From: Actinoplanes siamensis
GTDB lineage: Bacteria; Actinomycetota; Actinomycetes; Mycobacteriales; Micromonosporaceae
Direction: 5' to 3'
Length of the DNA: 64,000 bases
NCBI RefSeq assembly: GCF_016862395.1
Contig: NZ_BOMW01000053.1
Coordinates: forward strand, 34,568-98,567
The translations under genes were made by a program, and so were the position numbers. The notes below the pieces were generated by a model that was given only the letters and a program-made list of their open reading frames with translations, was not told where the DNA came from and searched no databases. Positions 42,876 through 49,832 of this stretch are shown in pieces. Position 1 is the first letter of the stretch, and every line of letters starts with the position of its first letter.

Positions 42876-43241
42876 GTGACCGGACGGATCACGCTGACCG
42901 GGCTGCGCGCCCACGGCCGGCACGGCGTCTACGGCTTCGAACGCGAGCAGGGCCAGGACTTCGTCGTCGACGTCCGCCTCGACCTGGACCTGAGCCGTGC
43001 CGCCGGCAGCGACGACGTCGCCGACACGGTGCACTACGGCGAGCTGGCCACCGCGCTGGTCGGCGTGCTCACCGGCGAGCCGGTGAACCTGCTGGAGCGG
43101 CTCGCCGACCGGCTGCTCGACGTCTGCCTGGCCGATCCGCGGGTGTCCGCCGCCGAGGTCACCGTGCACAAGCCGCAGGCGCCGATCCCGCACGAGTTCG
43201 CCGACGTCGCGGTCACCCTGCGCCGGGAGCGGACGGCGTGA
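42876..43241 (+). CDS. folB: Dihydroneopterin aldolase
   Basis: A 121-residue folate-pathway enzyme splitting dihydroneopterin to hydroxymethyl-dihydropterin and glycolaldehyde. Motifs are LTGLRAHGRHGVYGFER and a catalytic Lys in VTVHKPQAP. Start GTG with AGGAGG upstream. It sits between folP and folK. Confidence 0.95.
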   Translation: MTGRITLTGLRAHGRHGVYGFEREQGQDFVVDVRLDLDLSRAAGSDDVADTVHYGELATALVGVLTGEPVNLLERLADRLLDVCLADPRVSAAEVTVHKPQAPIPHEFADVAVTLRRERTA

Positions 43242-43317
43242 CCCGACGGTGGCCACGGGTGGCGGACGGCGGCGACCCGGACTTGGCCCGGGCGAGCGTA
43301 CGGAAGGCGGGCGCCGC

Positions 43318-43845
43318 ATGAGCCGCGCGGTTCTTTCCATCGGCAGCAATCTGGGTGACCGGCTGGCCCACCTGCGGGCCGCGGTGACGCTGCTCGGCGG
43401 CAGCGCCCGGCAGGTCTCCGGCGTCTACGAGACGCCTCCGTGGGGCGATCCGGACCAACCGGCGTACCTCAATGCCGTGGTCATCGCCCAGGACCCCGCC
43501 GCCACCGCCCACGACTGGCTGGAGCGCGCCCGGGCCTGCGAGACGGCCGAAGGCCGCGAGCGGGACCCGGCGCGCCGGTTCGGCCCACGCACCCTGGACG
43601 TCGACGTGATCACCGTGTGGGACGCCGACGGTCGGCCGGTGTTCCGCGACGACCCCGAGCTGACCCTGCCGCATCCGCGCGCCCACCTGCGCGCCTTCGT
43701 GCTGCGCCCCTGGCTCGACCTGCGGCCGGACGGCGCCCTGCCGGGGCACGGCCCGCTGGCCGCGCTGCTCGCCGCGCCCGGACTCGCCGCGGATGTCGCA
43801 GCGATGACGTCGCGTCCCGATCTGTCGCTAGAGTCGATGGGGTGA
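43318..43845 (+). CDS. folK: 2-amino-4-hydroxy-6-hydroxymethyldihydropteridine diphosphokinase
   Basis: A 175-residue kinase transferring pyrophosphate to the pterin. SIGSNLGDRLAHLR (N-terminal), VYETPPWG and RTLDVDVI with metal-binding aspartates are typical. The ATG at 43318 has GGAAGG upstream. Its 3' end overlaps the DUF3180 gene by 4 bases. Confidence 0.95.
   Translation: MSRAVLSIGSNLGDRLAHLRAAVTLLGGSARQVSGVYETPPWGDPDQPAYLNAVVIAQDPAATAHDWLERARACETAEGRERDPARRFGPRTLDVDVITVWDADGRPVFRDDPELTLPHPRAHLRAFVLRPWLDLRPDGALPGHGPLAALLAAPGLAADVAAMTSRPDLSLESMG
43829..43841 (+). promoter_or_regulatory. Leaderless promoter -10 inside the folK 3' end
   Basis: TAGAGT at 43829-43834 followed by 7 bases and GTG at 43842, inside folK coding sequence. 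Confidence 0.4.
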
Positions 43846-44375
43846 GCGCCAACCCCGACGGTTCCCCGAACGGGCGCCGGACCGACCCGTCACTCCAGCC
43901 GACGAGCGTCTCGGCTCTGGTGCTCGCCGCGCTGGTCGGCGCCGCCCTGGGCTGGCTGCTGCTCGGCTACAACGAGCTGTTCTACCGGCTCACCCCGCTG
44001 CCCTGGACGGCGGCGGTCGTGCTGTTCGTGCTGGCCCTGGCCGAGGCCTTCCTGGCGCAGAACACCAGCGCCCGGATCCAGCGCAAGCCCGGCGCGCCGC
44101 CGGTCGAGCCGCTCGCGGTGGCCCGCTACGTGGCGCTCGCCAAGGCGTCCTCGCTGGTCGGCTCGCTGACCGCTGGCTTCTCCGCGGGGATCCTGATCTG
44201 GCTGGTGATGGAACCGACCGAGTCGGCCCGGTCGGACCTGCCGACGGTGGCGACCACGCTGGTCGCGGCGGTCGCGCTGATCGGCACGGCGCTCTGGCTC
44301 GAGCGGGCCTGCCGGGTGCCGGACCGGCCCGACCGGGAGGACGACGACGACCTCCGGCGACCCGGCCGGCGTTGA
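43842..44375 (+). CDS. DUF3180 membrane protein
   Basis: A 177-residue protein with four hydrophobic segments (about 20-40, 48-66, 95-118 and 130-150) and an acidic tail. It corresponds by position to Rv3605c, the conserved gene after folK in mycobacteria. Function is unknown. The GTG start overlaps the folK stop. Confidence 0.85.
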   Translation: MSANPDGSPNGRRTDPSLQPTSVSALVLAALVGAALGWLLLGYNELFYRLTPLPWTAAVVLFVLALAEAFLAQNTSARIQRKPGAPPVEPLAVARYVALAKASSLVGSLTAGFSAGILIWLVMEPTESARSDLPTVATTLVAAVALIGTALWLERACRVPDRPDREDDDDLRRPGRR

Positions 44376-44501
44376 CGTCCGTCAAAGCCATTCGCGCTCT
44401 GAACTGAGGCCATGTCGTATCCGTATCCTGGGCGGCGGGTGACCTGACCCGGAGTAGCGTGCGCCTCGAACCGCTGTTGGGGGCGTAAGGAGGCGCGGAG
44501 C

Positions 44502-45731
44502 ATGGCGTACGACGACACGACGTTCCGCCGGCCCGGCGAGAGCAGCGGCGAGACCGATCCGGCAGCGTATCGTCGTCGCGTCCAGCTCGACGACACCGCC
44601 GGCGACAGCACCCTGGACCAGTCGCTGACCGCCCCGGTGGGCGCCGCGGCCGAGGAGGACGGGCCGGACCGGCTCGGCGTGCACCTGGGCTGGGAGGTCG
44701 TCCTGCTGGTCGGCGCCGCGGTGCTCGGCTTCCTGCTCTGGCGGGAGAGCCCGGCCGCCGTGCAGCGTCCCGCGCTCGACGGCCTGCTGGTCACCGGCGC
44801 CGCGATCGGCCTGATCACGCTCGGCGCCGGGCTGTCCCTGCGGGCCGGCGTGCCCAACCTGGCGATCGGCCCGATCGTGCTGGCCGCCGAGTTCCAGTTC
44901 GCCGAGAACGGGGACAAGGGCATCCTGCCGGCGCTGGTCCCGGCGCTGATCGTGGCGGCGGCCGGCGGCCTGGTGGTCGGCCTGCTGATCCTGGTGCTGC
45001 ACGTGCCCGCCTGGGCGGCCACGCTGGCCGCCGCGCTCGGCGTGGTCACCTTCGACCAGCTGCGGGTCGACGCGGTAGCGGTGCAGGGCGACTGGGAGCC
45101 CACCGACCGCGCGTTCCTGCTCTTCGGCGGCTTCGCGGCGCTGGCCGTGCTCGGGGCCGTGCTCGGCGCGGTCGGCCCGGTGCGCCGCTTCTTCGGCCGG
45201 ATGCGCCCGGTCGGCGACCCGGCTGGCCGGCGTGGCGCCGCGGTGGTGCTGCCGGTGCTGGTCGCCCTGATCGGCTCGTCGGTCTTCGCGGCCGGCGCCG
45301 GGGTGATCCTGGCCGCCCAGACGACCGACCCGATCCGCCCCGGCACCGGCCTGGAGTGGACCGGCATCGGCCTGGGTCTGGCGCTGCTCGGCGGCACCAG
45401 CGCCTACGGGCGCCGCGGCGGCATCTTCGGCACCCTCTTCGCGGTCATCGCGCTCACCCTGTTCCTGGACTACCAGGACCGCACGGATCTGCGGATCTCG
45501 CTGTTCGCGATCGCCGGGGCCATCTTCGCCGGCGGCCTGATCGCCACCCGGATCGTCGAGTCGTACGGCCGGCTGGCGAGCGCCGCTGGCCCGCAGGAGT
45601 GGAACGCCGCCCCCTCCGGCGGCCTGGACAGCGCCAATTGGTCGCCGACCCGCCCGGAGACCTGGAACGCACCGGCCCAGCCGGCCCGCAGCGACCGCTG
45701 GGACGACGGCCCGTGGGGGGCCACCCGCTGA
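44502..45731 (+). CDS. Polytopic membrane protein of ABC sugar-permease type
   Basis: A 409-residue protein with about nine or ten hydrophobic segments between residues 60 and 360, resembling RbsC/BPD_transp_2 permeases (LTLGAGLSLRAGVPNLAIG is the conserved loop). The first 58 residues and the last 45 are disordered. No ATPase or binding protein gene lies beside it, so it may work with distant partners or have another role. The ATG has AAGGAGG upstream, and TATCCT near 44423 may be a -10. Confidence 0.75.
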   Translation: MAYDDTTFRRPGESSGETDPAAYRRRVQLDDTAGDSTLDQSLTAPVGAAAEEDGPDRLGVHLGWEVVLLVGAAVLGFLLWRESPAAVQRPALDGLLVTGAAIGLITLGAGLSLRAGVPNLAIGPIVLAAEFQFAENGDKGILPALVPALIVAAAGGLVVGLLILVLHVPAWAATLAAALGVVTFDQLRVDAVAVQGDWEPTDRAFLLFGGFAALAVLGAVLGAVGPVRRFFGRMRPVGDPAGRRGAAVVLPVLVALIGSSVFAAGAGVILAAQTTDPIRPGTGLEWTGIGLGLALLGGTSAYGRRGGIFGTLFAVIALTLFLDYQDRTDLRISLFAIAGAIFAGGLIATRIVESYGRLASAAGPQEWNAAPSGGLDSANWSPTRPETWNAPAQPARSDRWDDGPWGATR

Positions 45732-45734
45732 ACG

Positions 45735-45746
45735 TATGATTTCCGC
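45735..45746 (+). promoter_or_regulatory. Leaderless promoter -10 of the 92-residue gene
   Basis: TATGAT, close to the consensus TATAAT, at 45735-45740 followed by 6 bases and ATG at 45747. Confidence 0.55.
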
Positions 45747-46025
45747 ATGACCACGCCCGGCTTCGCCGAACTGGACGCCCTGCCCACCGAAGCGCTGCGG
45801 GAACGCGCCTTCGCCAAGGCCCGGGAGAAGCGCGACGTCCGCTTCTTCTGGTCGGTGCTGCGGCACCTGCCGGACGCGGACGAGGCCGCCACGCTCGACG
45901 GCGCGCCCAACTCGATCGGCCCGACGGTGGACGAGGCGGTCGCGCTCTTCCGCGAGCTGGAGGGACGTGATCTCGGCGAGCACGAGCCGTTGCTGCGGGC
46001 GGCCTTCATCGACTACTTGATCTGA
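45747..46025 (+). CDS. 92-residue conserved-type hypothetical protein
   Basis: A short soluble, helical, acidic protein (MTTPGFAELD...). No family recognised. Good codon bias and a near-perfect leaderless -10 support it as a real gene. It starts 15 bases after the permease-like gene and ends in front of the convergent transporter ATPase gene. Confidence 0.65.
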   Translation: MTTPGFAELDALPTEALRERAFAKAREKRDVRFFWSVLRHLPDADEAATLDGAPNSIGPTVDEAVALFRELEGRDLGEHEPLLRAAFIDYLI

Positions 46026-46171
46026 TTGCCCTAGCTGATCGCCTCGCTTCGCTCGGCGGCATTTCGCCCCTCGGGGTCGGTGAGGAGAGCACCAAAAAAG
46101 ACCACGCTTCGCTTGTCGTTCCGGCGCTGTCGTCACCGACGGGCGAAACGCGTGATGGCGCGGTCAAGGCA

Positions 46172-47143
46172 TCAGATCCTCGTTTCGGGTACGGGGGTGT
46201 CGAAGACCGCCGTTCGGGTTACCTGGCCGATCGGGTGGCCGTCCTCTGTGACCAGGACCGTGGTGGCGTCCGAGGTGAGCATCACGGCGAGCGCGTCGTG
46301 CAGCGTCGCGACGGCGTCCACGGTTGGCAGACCGTCGGCCGGGCCGGTGTACGGGGACATCACGTCCCGCACCGGGGTCACCGCGAGCCGGCGGATCCCG
46401 CGGTCGGCGCCGATGAAGTCGCGCACCTCCGCGGACGCCGGCCGGCTCAGCAGTTCGGCGGGCGTCGCGTACTGCAGCAGGCGGCCGCCCTCGGCCAGCA
46501 CCGCGATCCGGTCGCCCATCCGGACCGCCTCGTCGATGTCGTGCGTGACCAGCACGATGGTCTTGCGTACGGTGGCCTGCAGGCGCAGGAACTCCTCCTG
46601 CAGCCGGGCCCGCACGATCGGGTCGACCGCCGAGAACGGCTCGTCCATCAGCAGCACCAGCGGGTCCGCGGCAAGTGCCCGGGCCACCCCGACCCGCTGC
46701 CGTTGACCGCCGGAGAGCTCGTGCGGGTACCGCTTGCCGTACCGTGCCGGGTCCAGCCCGACGATGTCCAGCAGCTCGTCGGCGCGCTGGTTGATCCGTT
46801 TGCGGTCCCAGCCGAGCAGGCGGGCCACCGTGCCGACGTTCGCCCGGACCGTCTGGTGCGGGAACAGCCCGACGTTCTGGATCACGTAGCCGATCTGCCG
46901 GCGCAGCTGCACCGGGTCCTGCTTCAGGACGTCCCGCCCGTCGATGGTGATCGTCCCGCGGGTCGGCTCGATCAGCCGGTTGATCATGCGGAGGATGGTC
47001 GACTTGCCGGAGCCGGAGGCGCCGATCAGCACGGCCAGCTCGCCCGCGCGCACCTCGAGGCTGAAATCGTCCACGGCGACCGTGCCGTCCGGATACACCT
47101 TGCCGACGTCCGCCAGGGTGATCGATGCCGCGGTAGCGTCCAC
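46172..47143 (-). CDS. Osmolyte ABC transporter ATP-binding protein (OpuCA/ProV type)
   Basis: A 323-residue ABC ATPase: Walker A GASGSGKST (about 35), Q-loop VIQNVGLFP, signature LSGGQRQRVG (about 138), Walker B LLMDEPFSAVD. The C-terminal 75 residues form a CBS-like region, used for ionic-strength sensing in OpuA/OpuC. It powers uptake of glycine betaine or similar osmolytes. The GTG start has AGGAG 8 bases upstream, and that ribosome site lies inside the divergent permease gene, whose ATG is only 2 bases away. Confidence 0.9.
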   Translation of the reverse strand: MDATAASITLADVGKVYPDGTVAVDDFSLEVRAGELAVLIGASGSGKSTILRMINRLIEPTRGTITIDGRDVLKQDPVQLRRQIGYVIQNVGLFPHQTVRANVGTVARLLGWDRKRINQRADELLDIVGLDPARYGKRYPHELSGGQRQRVGVARALAADPLVLLMDEPFSAVDPIVRARLQEEFLRLQATVRKTIVLVTHDIDEAVRMGDRIAVLAEGGRLLQYATPAELLSRPASAEVRDFIGADRGIRRLAVTPVRDVMSPYTGPADGLPTVDAVATLHDALAVMLTSDATTVLVTEDGHPIGQVTRTAVFDTPVPETRI

Positions 47144-47145
47144 GT
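47134..47145 (+). promoter_or_regulatory. Leaderless promoter -10 of the permease gene
   Basis: TAGCGT at 47134-47139 followed by 6 bases and ATG at 47146. The hexamer lies within the first codons of the divergent ATPase gene. Confidence 0.5.
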
Positions 47146-47868
47146 ATGTCTCTCCTGTCCTGGGGACCGGCATCGCTGACGCCGGTGGCCGCACCCGCCG
47201 ATGACGGCCCGGGGAATCCGTGGTTCTCCTGGCGGTACGTCCACGAGAACGCCGACGCCATCGGCCTGGCCCTGCGCTTCCACGCCGGGCTCACCGCGAA
47301 GACCGTGCTGCTCGCGCTGGTCGTCGCCGTGCCACTGGCGGTCGTCGCCTACTGGATCAAACCGCTGACCGCGCCGATTCTCGCACTCTCCGGCATTCTC
47401 TACACGATCCCTTCGCTGGCGCTGCTCTCCCTGCTGGCCCCGCTGGTCGGCACGACGAGCACCACCTCGGTGCTGATCGCCCTGGTGATGTACGCGCTGC
47501 TGGTGCTGGTGCGGAACTCGCTGGCCGGACTCACCCAGGTGCCACCCGAGGTCATCGACGCCGCCACCGGCATGGGGTACGGCCGTCTCGGGCGTCTCCT
47601 GCGGGTCGAGCTGCCCCTCGCCCTCCCCGGCATCCTGACCGGACTGCGCCTGGCCACCGTCTCCACTGTGGCGCTCGTCACGGTGGGCTCCCTGATCGGG
47701 CAAGGCGGCCTGGGTGATCTCATCCTGGGCGGTTTCCGGAACAACTTCTACAAAGCGGAGATCCTCACCGGTACGGTCCTCTGCGTCGGGCTCGCCCTGG
47801 TGCTCGATCTGCTGCTGGCCGGGCTGGGCCGGGTGCTCACCCCGTGGACCCGGGGGCGGGCGGCATGA
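47146..47868 (+). CDS. Osmolyte ABC transporter permease (OpuCB/ProW type)
   Basis: A 240-residue inner-membrane permease with five or six helices. The cytoplasmic coupling loop contains DAATGMGYGRLGRLLRVELP, the EAA-type motif contacting the ATPase. It overlaps the second permease gene by 4 bases (ATGA). Confidence 0.9.
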   Translation: MSLLSWGPASLTPVAAPADDGPGNPWFSWRYVHENADAIGLALRFHAGLTAKTVLLALVVAVPLAVVAYWIKPLTAPILALSGILYTIPSLALLSLLAPLVGTTSTTSVLIALVMYALLVLVRNSLAGLTQVPPEVIDAATGMGYGRLGRLLRVELPLALPGILTGLRLATVSTVALVTVGSLIGQGGLGDLILGGFRNNFYKAEILTGTVLCVGLALVLDLLLAGLGRVLTPWTRGRAA

Positions 47869-48581
47869 GCTACTTCCAGGAGGGCATCACCTGGCTCAAC
47901 GACCCGCTGAACTGGACGAATCCCGGCGGCCTGATGGACCGGCTGATCGAGCACCTGGTGATCAGCTTCTGGGCGGTGCTGCTCGGCTGCGCGGTCGGCT
48001 GGCCGATCGGCATCTGGCTGGGGCACCGCGGCCGGGGCGGCGGCGCGGTCGTCACCGTCGCCAACCTCACGCTGGCCATCCCGACCCTGGCGCTGCTCAC
48101 CATCCTGCCGCTCACCCCGCTCGGTTTCGGCAAGCCGCCGGTGGTGGTCGCGCTCGCCGTATTCGCGGTGCCGCCACTGCTGGCCAACGCGTACACCGGG
48201 CTGCGCTCGGTGGACCCGGAGACCCGGGATGCGGCACGCGGCATGGGCCTGTCCGGCGGCCAGCTGCTGCGCCAGGTCGAGCTGCCGCTCGCGGTGCCGT
48301 ACCTGGCGGCCGGCCTGCGCACCGCGGCGGTCCAGGTGGTCGCCACCGCGGCACTCGCCGCCCTGGTCAACGGCGGTGGACTGGGCCAGATCATCAGCGC
48401 CGGCTTCGGAATCGGGATGAGCAACGGCGGTGGAGGCCAGATCGTCGCCGGCGGATTCGCTGTGGCGCTGCTCGCACTGCTGGTCGAGGGCCTGCTGGCG
48501 CTTTTCCAGCGTCTGGTCACACCCCCTGCGCTGCGGGCTCGTAAGCGCCGGCGGAACGCTGTGACGGTGACCACCGGATAA
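47865..48581 (+). CDS. Second osmolyte ABC transporter permease (OpuCD type)
   Basis: A 238-residue permease paralogous to the preceding one, with six hydrophobic segments and the coupling motif DAARGMGLSGGQLLRQVELP. The two permeases would form a heterodimer. It has a basic C-terminus (RARKRRRN). The ATG overlaps the upstream stop. The binding-protein gene follows after 141 bases. Confidence 0.9.
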   Translation: MSYFQEGITWLNDPLNWTNPGGLMDRLIEHLVISFWAVLLGCAVGWPIGIWLGHRGRGGGAVVTVANLTLAIPTLALLTILPLTPLGFGKPPVVVALAVFAVPPLLANAYTGLRSVDPETRDAARGMGLSGGQLLRQVELPLAVPYLAAGLRTAAVQVVATAALAALVNGGGLGQIISAGFGIGMSNGGGGQIVAGGFAVALLALLVEGLLALFQRLVTPPALRARKRRRNAVTVTTG

Positions 48582-48637
48582 CGCTCCGGCATCAAAATGT
48601 GATCTTGTCATACCCGCACGGTAGGAAAGACGTGAGC

Positions 48638-48651
48638 ATTGCACGGGCAAT
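48638..48651. promoter_or_regulatory. Short inverted repeat upstream of the binding-protein gene
   Basis: ATTGC-ACGG-GCAAT, arms of 5 bases, in the 141-base spacer before the substrate-binding protein gene. It could be an operator or mRNA-processing hairpin allowing separate expression of the binding protein. Confidence 0.3.
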
Positions 48652-48722
48652 CGCACTTGGGCTGCCCGTCGGACACGCGGCACCGCCATCCGGGCGGCGC
48701 CGGGACACAGAAGGCGGCAGTA

Positions 48723-49724
48723 ATGGCTCAGAGTCTTTTCCGTACGGCCGGAGTTCTCGCCGCGGCCGTCGTCGTCCTTGCCGGCTGTGGCGAAGCCGGC
48801 TCCTCGGGCACCGAGGCGCCCCCGTCGGCGGCTGCCGGCGCCGGCGCCGGCTGTGCCCCGGTCCCCGGTGACAAGCTGGTCGTCCTGACCGACGACAAGA
48901 AGCTGCAGAACACCGACAACGTCATACCGGCCATCAACAAGAAGGCGTCCAGCCCTGAGTTGATCGCCGCGCTCGACAAGGTGTCGGCGGCACTCGACAC
49001 GGCCAAACTGATCGAGCTCAACAAGGCTGTCGACATCGACCGCAAGTCGTCCAAGGCGGCCGCGCAGGACTTCGCCACGGCGAACAACCTGACCGCCGGC
49101 CTGACCAAGGGCAAGGGCGGCAACGTCACGGTCGGCGCGGCGAACTTCAGCGAGAACGCCACGCTCGGCGAGCTGTACGGGATCGTGCTGACCGCTGCCG
49201 GCTACACCGTCAAGGTGCAGCAGATCGGCAACCGCGAGTTGTACGAGCCGGCCCTGGAGAAGGGCGAGATCACCGTCGTCCCGGAGTACGCCGCCACCCT
49301 CGCGACGTTCCTCTCCGGCAAGGTGGACAAGAACGCCAAGGACCCGTCCTCGTCCGACCTGGACACCACGGTGACCAACCTCAAGGCGCTCGGTGACGAG
49401 CGCGGCCTGACCTTCGGCCAGCCCAGCCAGGCGCAGGACCAGAACGCGTTCGCCGTCACCACCGCCTTCGCCCAGAAGTACGCGCTGACCACGCTCTCCG
49501 ACCTGGCGTCGAAGTGCTCCGGCGCGGCCACCGTGCTGGGCGGCCCGGCCGAGTGCCCGCAGCGGCCCAAGTGCCAGCAGGGCCTGGTGGAGACGTACAG
49601 CTTCCAGGCCGGCCGGTTCGACACCCTGGACGCGGGCGGCCCGCTCACCAAGAACGCTCTGAAGCAGGGCACCATCTCGGTTGGCCTGGTCTTGAGCTCG
49701 GACGGCGCGCTCGCCGCGGGCTGA
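48723..49724 (+). CDS. Osmolyte-binding lipoprotein with permuted domain order
   Basis: A 333-residue lipoprotein with lipobox VLAGC (about residue 22). It belongs to the OpuAC/OpuCC betaine-binding family, but the segments are reordered. KLVVLTDDKKLQNTDNVIP and LNKAVDIDRKSSKAAAQDF, which normally close the protein, come first (about residues 50-120). The usual N-terminal start VTVGAANFSENATLGELYG follows at about 137, and the protein stops at GLVLSSDGALAAG, just where the moved segment would normally begin. The fold can be preserved by such a circular permutation. Several Cys (KCSGAA, AECPQRPKCQQG) suggest disulfides. Start ATG with AGGCGG upstream. Ligand not determined. Confidence 0.88.
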   Translation: MAQSLFRTAGVLAAAVVVLAGCGEAGSSGTEAPPSAAAGAGAGCAPVPGDKLVVLTDDKKLQNTDNVIPAINKKASSPELIAALDKVSAALDTAKLIELNKAVDIDRKSSKAAAQDFATANNLTAGLTKGKGGNVTVGAANFSENATLGELYGIVLTAAGYTVKVQQIGNRELYEPALEKGEITVVPEYAATLATFLSGKVDKNAKDPSSSDLDTTVTNLKALGDERGLTFGQPSQAQDQNAFAVTTAFAQKYALTTLSDLASKCSGAATVLGGPAECPQRPKCQQGLVETYSFQAGRFDTLDAGGPLTKNALKQGTISVGLVLSSDGALAAG

Positions 49725-49755
49725 GACGGCGGGGGAGACCCTGTCGACTGACGGT

Positions 49756-49792
49756 CCGAATGCCGGGTCGGTATGTGCCACTCGGCATTCGG
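49756..49792 (+). terminator. Terminator of the osmolyte transporter operon
   Basis: CCGAATGCCG (49756-49765) and CGGCATTCGG (49783-49792), a perfect 10-bp stem, followed by CCGTTTCGT. Confidence 0.65.
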
Positions 49793-49818
49793 CCGTTTCG
49801 TCCCGGGCGCACTCTCGG

Positions 49819-49832
49819 TAACATCAGCGCCC
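49819..49832 (+). promoter_or_regulatory. Candidate leaderless promoter -10 of the repeat-rich protein gene
   Basis: TAACAT at 49819-49824, 8 bases before ATG 49833. The very short leader cannot hold a ribosome site. Confidence 0.4.

Noticed and set aside
48590..48620. Crp-type site TGTGA...TCATA before the osmolyte-binding gene
   Set aside because: The half-site spacing is 5 instead of 6 and the second half is imperfect.
48599..48871. 90-codon frame starting before the osmolyte-binding protein gene
   Set aside because: It runs out of frame through the lipoprotein signal sequence and has no conserved features.
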